A stretch of 64,000 bases of DNA from the NCBI RefSeq assembly GCF_051020515.1, contig NZ_CP194857.1, forward strand, positions 558,001 to 622,000, given 5' to 3'. The stretch comes from CALKWS01 sp051020515. GTDB lineage: Bacteria > Actinomycetota > Actinomycetes > Actinomycetales > Beutenbergiaceae. Shown here in pieces: positions 43,646 through 54,282 of this stretch; the first letter of the stretch is position 1, and every line of letters begins with the position of its first letter. Made by a program: the position numbers and the translations under genes. Below the pieces are notes generated by a model. The model saw only the letters and a list, made by a program, of their open reading frames with translations, did no database searches and was not told the origin of the DNA.

Positions 43646-44302
43646 TCACAGCAACCGGCGAGCCGCCGCCCAGTGGGTGAGTTCGTTGCGGGAGGACAGC
43701 TGCAGTTTGCGTAGCACCGCCGAGACGTGGGTCTCCACGGTCTTGATGGAGATGAACAGTTCCGAGCCGACCTCCCGGTAGGTGTATCCGCGGGCGATCA
43801 GCCGCATCACCTCCTGCTCCCGGGCCGAGAGCCGGTCCAGTTCGTCGTCGTGGGTGGCTACATCGGAGGCGGCGGTGCCGAAGGCGTCCAGGACAAAGCC
43901 GGCCAGGCGCGGGGAGAAGACCGCATCCCCCTCGGCCACCCGGCGCACAGCATCGGACAATTCGGCTCCATCGATGGACTTGGTGACGTATCCCCGGGCC
44001 CCGGCCCGGATCACCGAAACCACGTCCTCGGCGGCATCGGAGACCGACAGCGCCAGGAATCGCACCCGATCGAGCAGGTCGACGCATCCGGCGATCACCT
44101 CCGCTCCCCCGCCACCACGGCCCCCGGGCAGGTGCACGTCCAGGAGCACCACGTCCGGCAGGGCATCCCGCACCACCGCGATCGCCCCGGGCACGTCCTC
44201 GGCCTCCCCGACGACCTCCAGGCCCTCGCCCAGTTCGCCGCGCACGCCGGTGCGCACCAGCCGGTGATCATCGACCAGCACCACCCGCAGTCCCTGACTC
44301 AT
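43646..44302 (-). CDS. NarL/LuxR-family response regulator
   Basis: Response regulator of 218 residues. The receiver domain has VDDHRLVRTGVR, phosphoacceptor Asp55 in VVLLDVHLPGG and the switch Lys in GYVTKSIDGAELS. The C-terminal LuxR helix-turn-helix is LSAREQEVMRLIARGYTYRE then VKTVETHV-like IKTVETHVSAVLRKL. It overlaps the histidine kinase gene by 4 bp and forms a two-component pair. Targets likely include the divergent PspC gene. Confidence 0.95.
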   Translation of the reverse strand: MSQGLRVVLVDDHRLVRTGVRGELGEGLEVVGEAEDVPGAIAVVRDALPDVVLLDVHLPGGRGGGGAEVIAGCVDLLDRVRFLALSVSDAAEDVVSVIRAGARGYVTKSIDGAELSDAVRRVAEGDAVFSPRLAGFVLDAFGTAASDVATHDDELDRLSAREQEVMRLIARGYTYREVGSELFISIKTVETHVSAVLRKLQLSSRNELTHWAAARRLL

Positions 44303-45537
44303 CCTTGCTTCCCTCCATTGACCGGCATCCGCAGGTGCACCTCGGTGCCGCGGCCGGGATCACTGCGCACCTGGGCGCTACCCCCGTGGCGGTGCATCCG
44401 CCCGATGATCGAATCGCGCACGCCGTGCCGGTCGGCACCGACCTGTTCCGTGTCGAACCCCTCACCACGGTCACGCACGAACACCTCGGTGGCCGTCTCG
44501 TTCACCTGCACGTAGAGCGACACCGGTGCGGCCCCGTGCACCACGGCGTTCACCAGCGCCTCCCGGGTCGCAGCCATCAGCGGTTCGGTGCCGGCCGACG
44601 GCGAGCCGTCGCCGGCGGTGACGACGTCGATGACCGCCCCGTGCAAGTCCTCCACCTCGGCCGCCAGGCTACTCAGGTCCGCCGCGATGGAGTCACCCGG
44701 TTCGGGGCGATCCCGATAGAGCCAGTCCCGTAGTTCCCGCTCCTGGGCCCGGGCCAGGCGCTGAACCATGACCGGGTCGTGGCTGCGGGACCGGATCAAC
44801 GAGAGGGTCTGCAGGACCGAGTCGTGCAGGTGGGCGGCGATATCTGCCCGCTCGGACTCCCGGGCGCGTGCGGCCCGTTCGGCGATGAGTTCGCGCCACA
44901 ACCGCAGCCACCACGGCGCCAGCACCAGTGCCGCACCGGCCAGCACCACCATCCCGGCGAGCAGGCCGCGCAGCACCTGGCCGGCGCCCTGCCCCTGTCC
45001 GATCAGCAGCACCACGCCGACCACCGACAACGCCACGCCACCGCCCACACGCACCAGCACAGCGCCTCGGGACTGGTTCCCCTCACCGGCGCCACCGACG
45101 GAATCGAGTTGGCTCCACGCCAGCGCGGCCCCCGCCAGCAACACCACCACCGGGAGCAGCCAGGTGCCCATCGCGTCGGCCCCGAACCGGATCGCCACCA
45201 GGCTCGCGGCGATCAGCAGCAGAATCCCACCCAGGGACACCTGGCCGACGACGCCCTGGGTGGCCGGCGTGCGAAGGGCCGGAATCAGCCGCGCCAGGCG
45301 CGGGGGCTGCGCACTCGCCGAGCCGTGGGGGACGGTCAGGGCCAGCCAGAGGTACATCAGCGCCCCGGCACCGGCTGCGAGGGTGGTGAGAGCGAAGATC
45401 CATCGGATGGTGCGCACCGGAACGTCCAGGTGCACCGCAAGCCCGGCGCATACGCCGGACAGGATCCGGCCACGCTCCGGGCGGCGCAGGGGTGGCCTGG
45501 CCCGGCTGCTCGCGACTGCCGGTGCGGGTGCATTCAC
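44299..45537 (-). CDS. Sensor histidine kinase with N-terminal PspC domain
   Basis: Membrane histidine kinase of 412 residues. An N-terminal PspC domain at about 20-72 (RGRILSGVCAGLAVHLDVPV) is followed by hydrophobic helices up to residue 205, then a dimerisation helix with the phosphoacceptor His238 in ADIAAHLHDSVLQTL. The ATPase domain has EALVNAVVHGAA, VRDRGEGFD and DSIIGRMHRHGG. The kinase-regulator pair resembles the LiaRS/VraSR envelope-stress type, with PspC fused directly to the sensor as is usual in Actinobacteria. Confidence 0.93.
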   Translation of the reverse strand: MNAPAPAVASSRARPPLRRPERGRILSGVCAGLAVHLDVPVRTIRWIFALTTLAAGAGALMYLWLALTVPHGSASAQPPRLARLIPALRTPATQGVVGQVSLGGILLLIAASLVAIRFGADAMGTWLLPVVVLLAGAALAWSQLDSVGGAGEGNQSRGAVLVRVGGGVALSVVGVVLLIGQGQGAGQVLRGLLAGMVVLAGAALVLAPWWLRLWRELIAERAARARESERADIAAHLHDSVLQTLSLIRSRSHDPVMVQRLARAQERELRDWLYRDRPEPGDSIAADLSSLAAEVEDLHGAVIDVVTAGDGSPSAGTEPLMAATREALVNAVVHGAAPVSLYVQVNETATEVFVRDRGEGFDTEQVGADRHGVRDSIIGRMHRHGGSAQVRSDPGRGTEVHLRMPVNGGKQG

Positions 45538-45696
45538 TCCGTCATCGTGTCACGCGGGTCGGCACAGCGGCAGGGCAGAACCAGCAAATCAGGGGACCCC
45601 CGGGCCGATCTCCCGGCTTCAGGAAGCGTAATCCAGGGGCAGGTCAGGGTGATCCCCGATGGTGCCCGTCGGTGGCACCGGAGTTGACTGTCGGGT

Positions 45697-47250
45697 ATGG
45701 ATCACGACCGTCGGCAAGACCCTGTCGTACCGCAGGGCCCGCCCGGGCACGAGCACGCGCCGTCCGGTGGCGCCGAGTACGCCCATGAGCACAGTCCGGG
45801 CACCGGGGCCGAACGACCCGGCCACGGAGGCCCCGGTGCCTCCTTCTTCGACTCCCTGCGCCGCAGCGGATGGATCCGCACCGCCGACCGCTGGATCGGT
45901 GGCGTCGCCGGCGGAGTGGCGCGCCGTCTCGACGTCGACCCGCTGCTGGTGCGCGGGGCGTTCGTGGTGCTCACCTTCTTCGGTGGGCTCGGTCTGCTCT
46001 TGTACGGCCTCGGCTGGGCGCTGCTCGCCGAGGAGTCCGACGGCCGGATCCACCTGCAGGAAGCCCTGCGTGGCCGGTTCGACGCCGGACTGGCCGGGCG
46101 CTGGTGCTGGTGATCATCGGTCTGAACCGGCCCGGCCTGTGGTGGCACGGGTTCTGGTGGGGGGACCCGTGGGCCACCTTCGGGTTCCTGGTCGTCACCG
46201 CGCTGGTGCTGGTGGTGCTGCTGTGGATCCTGCCCAGGGCCCGAGGTGAACGTGGTGACGCGCCCGCCCCGGGGACGGGTACCCCGCCCGCCTCACCGGA
46301 TCCGGGCGGATCCGCGCCTTCCGCTCCATCCTCCGGCGCGCCGGGTGGTCCCGCGTCGGAGCCTCGTCCTGCACCACCGCCTCCCGCCCTTGCCAGGTCC
46401 GCCGGCGGGTACGGAGTCGGGCACGACCCTTCCCGATCGACCGGCCACAGCGGTACCGCTGGCACCTACGGAGCCCGGCCCGGCGCTGCCGCGGCGAGCA
46501 CCCCGACGGCGACGAGCGCACCCGCGTACGTTCCGTCGTCGGCTCCGCCGGACGGGCGCCACCGTTCGATCGTCTACGCGATCGCCGGGCTTGCCCTGGT
46601 CGGGATGGCCGTGGTGCAGATCCTGGGCCGGATGCTGGAGTGGGAGGTCTCGCTCTGGCTGCTGAGCGGGGGCGTGGTTCTGTCCGTACTCGGCGTGGGC
46701 CTGGTGATCAACGGCGCACGGGGCCGGCGCGCCGGGGCCCTCGGCGGCTGGTCCGTGCTGGTCGCCCTGGTTGTGGTACCGCTGACCCTGGCGCTGGCGG
46801 TCGCCCCCCAGGTGCGCGACGCGCTCACCCTGGCCCCGGGCAATGTCGGGGATGCCTACTGGGCACCGTCCTCGGCGGACGCCCTGGAGGCCGGACACGT
46901 CCACACGGCCGGAAGACTGCGAGCCGACCTGAGCGCGCTACCTCCCGACACGTCGCTGGCCGAGCCGGTGGAGATCACCCTGGCCGCCGGGCAACTGGTC
47001 CTGGACGTTCCGCAGGGCCTGGACGTGGACGTCAATGTCCAAGGCACCGGATCGCTGCGGGTGGAGCAGCCGGGCACCTGGTTCGCCGAGAGCGCGCGTC
47101 CGCACCGACGCCGATGTGGTCCTGCTACGGGACCTCTCCCTGCGCTCCGCCGGCGGATCGGGCTCGCCCGATATTGAACTTGACGTGGCGGTGGGGGCCG
47201 GGGCGATCGTGATCCGGCAGGTACCCCCGGCGGGAACCGAAACAGGCTGA
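45697..47250 (+). CDS. PspC-domain membrane protein, LiaF-like, two frameshifts
   Basis: Divergent partner of the kinase-regulator pair. The N-terminal PspC domain reads RTADRWIGGVAGGVARRLDV then LLVRGAFVVLTFFGGLGLLL. A Pro/Ala/Ser-rich cytosolic linker, four helices around 285-370 and a C-terminal beta-rich domain (VEITLAAGQLVLDVPQGLDV, SPDIELDVAVGAGAIVIRQV) follow, as in LiaF. The frame breaks near 46,095, where one lost G separates DAGLAG from ALVLVIIGLNRPG, and near 47,095, where two bases lost from a CGCGCG run separate WFAESA from VRTDADVVLLRDLS. Joined length is about 517 residues. Confidence 0.85.
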
Positions 47251-47296
47251 GAAGGCGACCGAACGACCAACGATTTCACACGAGGGGTGAAGCACG

Positions 47297-47614
47297 ATGA
47301 GACCGACCGAACCGATTTCCACGTCCCCGCCGGCGGCGGATGGCGCCGTGACCGAACCGCACGGCTACGCCAACCCCGGGAGCCCGCAGGGTCCCCCTCC
47401 GGCCCGCACCGGCACGATGGTCTGGGGCCTGGTCGCGGTTCTGGTTGGCCTGGGTGCGATCGCCGTGGCCACCGGCCGACGGGTCGACCTGGAGATCGCC
47501 CTGATCTCGCTGTTCATCATTGCAGGGTTCGGGCTACTGATCGGGTCCGCCGTGTCGGCCCTGCGCAGTTCCAGCCGCGAGCGCAAGGGCGGACAGGGTC
47601 GGCAGGGCCAGTGA
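47297..47614 (+). CDS. Small two-helix membrane protein
   Basis: 105-residue protein with a Pro/Gly-rich cytosolic N-terminus and two hydrophobic helices (about 40-60, MVWGLVAVLVGLGAIAVATG; 67-88, LEIALISLFIIAGFGLLIGS), then a charged tail. The ATG at 47297 follows GAGGGG. It lies 46 bp after the PspC gene on the same strand and is probably co-expressed with it. Function unknown. Confidence 0.8.
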   Translation: MRPTEPISTSPPAADGAVTEPHGYANPGSPQGPPPARTGTMVWGLVAVLVGLGAIAVATGRRVDLEIALISLFIIAGFGLLIGSAVSALRSSSRERKGGQGRQGQ

Positions 47615-47703
47615 CAAGCGCCGCGCCCGGCGGACCGGTGGGGTGACCTGCCCCGCTCCAGGCCGGTCTAACGCCGCGAGGCCGGCCTCGGCTGCGGCAG
47701 GTC

Positions 47704-48897
47704 TCACCGGCGGCGACCGGTCTCGGTGGAGCGTGGCAGAGCGCGGGCACGCTGGTACAGCCCGTCCACCCGTTCCAGCACATCCGGCCAACCCAGCGCC
47801 GGCGGTTCGGCCCGGTTGTTGGTGGTGATCGTGCGGAGCAACCCGGGCTCACGCGCCAGCCGCACCAGCGCGTCGGCCATACCGGCGTCACCGCGGACCA
47901 GCAGGCCTTCGACACCGTCGGTGATGAACTCGGCGATCCCGCTGTCCCGCATGCCCACCACGGCAAGACCGGCTGCACGGGCCTCCAGTGCGGCCAGTCC
48001 GAAGGCCTCCAGGGAAGTCGGGGAAACGAATACGTCCTGCGCCCGGTAGAGGGTCGGCAGCACGTCGCGGGGCACCCTGCCCAGCAAGGTGATCACATCG
48101 TCCAGTTCGGCGGCGGCGACCCGCGAACGCACCGCGGCCATGCCGGGCCCGTCCCCGGCCAGCGTCAGGTGGATACGTGGGGTGTCCCGCTCGGTGCGGC
48201 CGAGGCGCTCGTGTACCTGGGCGATCACCCGGATCAGGGGCACGGTTCGCTTGCGCGAGGCCATCCGCTGGCTCGCCACCACACGCAGCACGCCGGGCTC
48301 GGCACCGGGCTCGGGTCGGACGGCTACCCCGCGCCAGGGGGCCAGGTCCAATCCGTTCGGCACCACCTGCACGTCCGAGCGACCCAATGCCTGGGCGACC
48401 TGCCCGGCCACCAAGCCACTGACCGCGCTGGGAGCGAACGCTGCGGTGTCCCACTGCGTCGCCCGTGCGCCCCAGCCCAGCAGGTGCCGGGCACCGGAGA
48501 GCACGCAGTGCCAGGTAATGGCTAACGGGAGGCCCACATCCCGGGCCGCCATGGCGCCGGCGTAGGCGAAGGGCGAGACCACCCCGGCGTGCACGTGCAC
48601 CACGTCCGGTTTGAGCAACCGCAGCGCCCGGGTGATCAGCGCTCGTCCCCGCGGATGCACCGGGACCCCGAAGGTAGCCGGGGTGGCCAGTCGGTGCACC
48701 CGCAGCCCACCGTCCTCGGTGCTGGAGAACCGGTGCCGGGAACGCCCCGGTGGCACCGCGGCACGGTGCTGTGCGGTGGCGGTCAGGACGTGGACGGCGT
48801 GGCCGGCCCGCGCTTGCTGGATCCCCAGATCCTGGACCTGGTTCTCGATGCCGCCCAGCCGTGGGGCGAAGCAGTCGGAGATGTGGACGATGCGCAC
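47704..48897 (-). CDS. GT4-family glycosyltransferase
   Basis: GT-B retaining glycosyltransferase of 397 residues. The N-terminus VRIVHISDCFAPRLGGIENQ binds acceptor; the C-terminal domain has VPNGLDLAPW, LAGDGPGMAAVRSR, LGRVPRDVLPTLYRAQDVFV and the donor-site SPTSLEAFGLAALEARAAGL. The GTG at 48897 was chosen because the family start follows directly. Likely makes a cell-surface glycoconjugate or glycolipid; the sugar is not evident. Confidence 0.92.
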   Translation of the reverse strand: MRIVHISDCFAPRLGGIENQVQDLGIQQARAGHAVHVLTATAQHRAAVPPGRSRHRFSSTEDGGLRVHRLATPATFGVPVHPRGRALITRALRLLKPDVVHVHAGVVSPFAYAGAMAARDVGLPLAITWHCVLSGARHLLGWGARATQWDTAAFAPSAVSGLVAGQVAQALGRSDVQVVPNGLDLAPWRGVAVRPEPGAEPGVLRVVASQRMASRKRTVPLIRVIAQVHERLGRTERDTPRIHLTLAGDGPGMAAVRSRVAAAELDDVITLLGRVPRDVLPTLYRAQDVFVSPTSLEAFGLAALEARAAGLAVVGMRDSGIAEFITDGVEGLLVRGDAGMADALVRLAREPGLLRTITTNNRAEPPALGWPDVLERVDGLYQRARALPRSTETGRRR

Positions 48898-48976
48898 CCA
48901 CTCACTGTAACCAGCGCGCCGCCCCGGCGACCGCTCACGCAGCGCCCACACGCCGCGCCGCTCGCGCCGCGCGCCA

Positions 48977-49055
48977 TAACAGTCCAATTGGATCGTTGTA
49001 GCGCTCACAACGAGCCCGCAGGCGCTGTAACGGACCAATTGGATTGTTTGGGCGC
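48977..49055. repeat. Two 28-bp direct repeats with CCAATTGGAT core
   Basis: Units at 48,977-49,004 and 49,028-49,055 share TAAC, CCAATTGGAT, GTT and GCGC at the same spacing and are 51 bp apart, about five helical turns. They lie between the divergent glycosyltransferase and methyltransferase genes and look like tandem operators. The self-complementary CCAATTGG suggests a dimeric regulator. Confidence 0.65.
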
Positions 49056-49147
49056 GGCCGGTGGCGAGCGGGCGTGCTCGGGGGGCGCGGCCGGGGCGGC
49101 CCGACGCGCTTGTGGGGACCGGACGCGCTGGGGGGATCCAGGACGTT

Positions 49148-49165
49148 TATCTTGACGTCGAGATA
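49148..49165. promoter_or_regulatory. TamR-type palindrome upstream of the methyltransferase
   Basis: TATCTTGACGTCGAGATA is a near-perfect 18-bp palindrome (16 of 18 positions symmetric), 14 bp before the start codon. It matches the operator in front of the MarR gene at 14,205, so that regulator is a candidate repressor. Confidence 0.65.
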
Positions 49166-49179
49166 ATTGGGGAGGGAGA

Positions 49180-50013
49180 ATGCCACCGATGAGCGCGAAC
49201 TGGAACCCGGCCACCTACCTGCACTACGCCGACGAACGTTCCCGGCCCTTCACCGAACTGCTCGCCCGGGTCCCCACCGAACCGGCCACCATCGCCGATC
49301 TGGGCTGCGGACCGGGCCACCTGTCGCGCCTCCTGCGGGCACGTTGGCCGCACGCACGCATCGACGCGCTCGACTCCTCGGCCGAGATGATCGAGCGAGC
49401 CCGGACCGAGCACCAAGCCCCCGGCGTGCACTATCACCTGGGCGACCTGCGCACCTGGCGCCCCCCGGTGCCTGTGGATCTGCTGATCTCCAACGCCACG
49501 TTCCAATGGGTGCCCGGTCACCTGGACCTGCTTCGCGACCTCACCGAGCACGTCGCCGATCAGGGCACACTGGCGTTCTCTGTGCCGGGCAACTTCGATG
49601 GCCCGAGCCACCGGTTGCTACGCAGCCTGACCAGGAGCGACCCCTATGCCGCGTACACCGAGAACGTGACCTTTCCCGAGGCGCACGACCCCGACGTCTA
49701 TCTGGAGGCCCTGGCCGCGCGGGGGTGGCGGGTGGACGCCTGGGAGACCACCTACTTGCACGTCCTGACCGGACCCGACCCGGTGCTGACCTGGATCAGC
49801 GCGACCGGCGCGCGCGAGGTCCTCGCGGCCCTGCCGCCGCAGTTGCTCGAGCGGTTCCGCGCCGAGTACGGCGCGGCGTTGCGGCAGGCCTACCCCGAGA
49901 CCGAGCACGGCACCGTGCTGCCCTTCCGCCGGGTATTCGTGGTGGCTCGGCGTCCCGGTCGCACCGACCCGGCGGCTCAACCTGCGCCATCGAGCCCCCG
50001 CTCAGCCAAATAG
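49180..50013 (+). CDS. tam: Trans-aconitate 2-methyltransferase-like protein
   Basis: SAM-dependent methyltransferase of 277 residues. The N-terminus MSANWNPATYLHYADERSRP and SAM motif IADLGCGPGHLSRLL, then LDSSAEMIERAR, SNATFQWVPGHLDLLR and YAAYTENVTFPEAHDPDVYL all fit Tam enzymes, which methylate trans-aconitate, a harmful by-product of the citrate cycle. The ATG at 49180 follows GGAGGGAGA; an ATG at 49189 is also possible. A palindromic operator lies just upstream. The 3' end overlaps the convergent MmcQ-like gene by 37 bp. Confidence 0.9.
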   Translation: MPPMSANWNPATYLHYADERSRPFTELLARVPTEPATIADLGCGPGHLSRLLRARWPHARIDALDSSAEMIERARTEHQAPGVHYHLGDLRTWRPPVPVDLLISNATFQWVPGHLDLLRDLTEHVADQGTLAFSVPGNFDGPSHRLLRSLTRSDPYAAYTENVTFPEAHDPDVYLEALAARGWRVDAWETTYLHVLTGPDPVLTWISATGAREVLAALPPQLLERFRAEYGAALRQAYPETEHGTVLPFRRVFVVARRPGRTDPAAQPAPSSPRSAK

Positions 50014-50375
50014 GCCCGGGCCGTCCGCTTGGGAGCGCGGGACAGCCAGGCCTCGACGATCAGTTCGTGGAGTTCGTCGGCCGGCAGTTCCACTAGCCGG
50101 GCGAGCACCATGGGGAATCCGTCGAAGTGCGGCGTGGTGAAGTACACCTCGGGCGAGGTGGACAACAGCATCTCCTTCACGCCCAGATCGGGCACGTACG
50201 CGCCCAGGATGGGACCCTGTGGCGCAGCCTGACCGAGTGCCTCGTGATCGGACTTGCGCAGCGGACGCTCCAACGCGAACAACTTCGACCGCACGCGCCA
50301 CTCGTGCCTGTCCTCGCGCTGCTCGGCCTCGGGTAGCGCGTTGGCGATCCTTCGGACCTCGTCCCAGGTGGCCAT
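49977..50375 (-). CDS. MmcQ/YjbR family DNA-binding-fold protein
   Basis: 132-residue protein of the MmcQ/YjbR family. It starts MATWDEVRRIANALPEAEQR and contains EVYFTTPHFDGFPMVLARL and LIVEAWLSRAPKRTARAYL, both typical. The fold resembles a CyaY-like DNA-binding domain in structural families, but function is not established. It overlaps the 3' end of tam and lies 41 bp after guaA on the same strand. Confidence 0.9.
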   Translation of the reverse strand: MATWDEVRRIANALPEAEQREDRHEWRVRSKLFALERPLRKSDHEALGQAAPQGPILGAYVPDLGVKEMLLSTSPEVYFTTPHFDGFPMVLARLVELPADELHELIVEAWLSRAPKRTARAYLAERGLDGAG

Positions 50376-50414
50376 GTCCCATCATATCGAACACAGTCAG
50401 CCGGGCCCCGCCCG

Positions 50415-51991
<1,577 letters not shown>

Positions 51992-52024
51992 GACCCCAGG
52001 ATAGGGCGCCAGGGCCGGCCGCAT

Positions 52025-52924
52025 TCACCGTCCGAACCGCGCCACCAGGTGCCAGACCCGCTTCAGATCCTGCTCGTGCGCGCGCCCGGTGGCCGCGGCA
52101 CGTCCGATCACCGCCGCATCCAACCGTCCGCCCTCGGCGATCTGTTCACCGACGGCGACGATCCCAGCACCACGGAAGTCCGGATGTCGCCGCAGCTCGG
52201 CGACGGTCAGGACGCGACCCTCGTGCCACTCCACCGGCACACCGAGGGCGTGCGCCTGATCCTGCACCAGGGTCCCGGCGTAACAGAGATCCAGGACGAG
52301 TGCCTCGACGTCGGTTGCCAGGTGGATCGGCCCGTGCACGTGGGCCTCGATGTAGTCGTCCAATGCACCACCCAGGGCCGCCTCCTGCGCCTCGGTGCGT
52401 GGCGTTGCGGCGAACTCCTCGGCCAGGGGAATCAGGTCACAGGACTGGGCGGTAGCGAAGTCCTGCGGGTTCAGCACCGAATCCGGGAAGCAGAACGTGG
52501 TGCGCGCCAGAGTGTGCCGGGCCAGACGCAGGTGGGCCGACCCGAACCGGGGGGCCGCCCCGATGGAGCGCCGGCGGTGGTTCAACGCGCCGTACTTGGG
52601 TCGCTGGGCCGGTGGTGCGTCGTCATAGGCGCCATCGAAGATCCGCTGCTCCCAGCGCCACCGGTCGCCGCCGGGGTGGGCGCTCAGCCCACCGGCGGAG
52701 GTGCCGGTCTCGAACTGGCTGCGGTAGGTACCGTGCTCGGCCATCTGCGCCAGCACCGTCCGCCCATTCGTGAGCCGGTCGGGGTGGAAGTTCAGCGTCA
52801 CCCGCAGGTCCCCTTCCAGCGCCGGACCGCGGGCTCGCCTGCGCACCGCCGCCACCGCACGGCAGGCCCAATCGGTCATCTCGCCCGCCGTGCCGGCGGC
52901 AGCGCCCGGGGTGACATCGCTCAT
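52025..52924 (-). CDS. DUF3626 domain protein
   Basis: 299-residue soluble protein recognisable as DUF3626 by VTLNFHPDRLTNGRTVLAQM, GTYRSQFETGTSAGGLSAHP, GGDRWRWEQRIFDGAYDD and KYGALNHRRR then APRFGSAHLRL. No catalytic role is established for the family. Conserved His, Asp, Arg and Glu in these blocks suggest an enzyme. It lies 33 bp upstream of guaA on the same strand. Start could be the ATG at 52924 or the nearby GTG at 52933. Confidence 0.8.
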   Translation of the reverse strand: MSDVTPGAAAGTAGEMTDWACRAVAAVRRRARGPALEGDLRVTLNFHPDRLTNGRTVLAQMAEHGTYRSQFETGTSAGGLSAHPGGDRWRWEQRIFDGAYDDAPPAQRPKYGALNHRRRSIGAAPRFGSAHLRLARHTLARTTFCFPDSVLNPQDFATAQSCDLIPLAEEFAATPRTEAQEAALGGALDDYIEAHVHGPIHLATDVEALVLDLCYAGTLVQDQAHALGVPVEWHEGRVLTVAELRRHPDFRGAGIVAVGEQIAEGGRLDAAVIGRAAATGRAHEQDLKRVWHLVARFGR

Positions 52925-53078
52925 CACCAGCACTATGCCGCCGCCACCCCACTGGCCACAACAGCACCCGCACGCGTGATCCCCGCCTCAGTACTTCTCC
53001 CGGTGGTGGGGTCGGTGACACACTGAGGCTGCGTCGTCGTCGGGCACTGCCCGGCGCACAGAGAGTGAGGAGCGCTGG

Positions 53079-54245
53079 GTGAGGATCGCTGTGGTGGGCA
53101 CCGGGTACGTCGGGCTGTCCCTGGCCGTCATGCTGGCTCAACATCATCAGGTGCTGGGCCTGGACATCGATGCTGAGAAGGTGGCCCAGATCAACGCCGG
53201 CCACTCCCCGATCATCGATGCGCTGCTCCAGGAGTACCTGTCCACCAAGGAGTTGAACCTGCGCGCCACCACCGAGGCCACCGAGGCGCTGGAGGGGGCG
53301 CGGGTGGTGATCGTGGCCACCCCCACCAACTACGACGAGGTGTCCAACTACTTCGACACCTCCTCGGTGGAGAAGGTGCTGGTGCAGGTCGGCGAGTTGG
53401 CCCCGGAGGCCACCGTGGTGATCAAGTCCACCATCCCGGTGGGATTCACTTCACAGATGCGCACCGAGCACCCGGGCCTGAACGTGCTCTTCTCCCCGGA
53501 GTTCCTACGCGAGGGCCGGGCGCTGGAGGACAACCTCTACCCCTCCCGGATCGTGGTGGGTGAGCAGTCCGAGCGCGGGCGGGCCTTCGCGGATCTCCTG
53601 CTGGAGGGGTCCCTGGCCAAGGATGTGCCGGTGCTGCTGACCGGGTCCACCGAGGCCGAGGCGATCAAACTCTTCGCCAACACCTACCTCGCACTGCGAG
53701 TGGCCTACTTCAACGAGTTGGACACCTACGCCGCGGCCCACGGGCTGAGCACCCGCCAGATCATCGACGGGGTGGGCCTGGACCCGCGGATCGGGGCCCA
53801 CTACAACAACCCCTCCTTCGGCTACGGCGGGTACTGCCTGCCCAAGGACACCAAACAGCTGCTGGCCAACTACGACGAGGTCCCGCAGAACCTGATCCGA
53901 GCGGTCGTCGATGCCAACACCACCCGCAAGGACTTCGTGGCCGCCGACGTGCTGCGCCGCAACCCGCAGGTGGTGGGGGTCTACCGGTTGATCATGAAGG
54001 CCGGTTCGGACAACTTCCGCACCTCCTCCATCCAGGGCATCATGAAGCGCATCAAGGCCAAGGGCGTGGAGGTCATCGTCTACGAACCGAACCTGGATGA
54101 ACCGGACTTCTATCACTCCGAAGTGGTCAACGACCTGGAGGACTTCAAGGCCCGCGCCGACGTGATCGTGGCCAACCGGCCCACCGATGAACTGCAGGAC
54201 GTGGCAGCCAAGGTCTACACCCGCGACCTGTTCGGGCGGGACTGA
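53079..54245 (+). CDS. ugd: UDP-glucose 6-dehydrogenase
   Basis: NAD-dependent enzyme of 388 residues that makes UDP-glucuronate for surface polysaccharide. NAD motif VGTGYVGLSLAVMLA, ATPTNYDEVSNYFDTSSV, STIPVGFTSQMR, EFLREGRAL, substrate Lys in EAIKLFANTYLALRVAYFNE and catalytic Cys in FGYGGYCLPKDTKQL are intact. GTG start with GGAG upstream. The short 388-residue form is usual in capsule loci. It is transcribed alone here. Confidence 0.95.
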   Translation: MRIAVVGTGYVGLSLAVMLAQHHQVLGLDIDAEKVAQINAGHSPIIDALLQEYLSTKELNLRATTEATEALEGARVVIVATPTNYDEVSNYFDTSSVEKVLVQVGELAPEATVVIKSTIPVGFTSQMRTEHPGLNVLFSPEFLREGRALEDNLYPSRIVVGEQSERGRAFADLLLEGSLAKDVPVLLTGSTEAEAIKLFANTYLALRVAYFNELDTYAAAHGLSTRQIIDGVGLDPRIGAHYNNPSFGYGGYCLPKDTKQLLANYDEVPQNLIRAVVDANTTRKDFVAADVLRRNPQVVGVYRLIMKAGSDNFRTSSIQGIMKRIKAKGVEVIVYEPNLDEPDFYHSEVVNDLEDFKARADVIVANRPTDELQDVAAKVYTRDLFGRD

Positions 54246-54282
54246 GCCAGACCGCGGCCCACCCCGGCGCCGCGTCCGGGCC

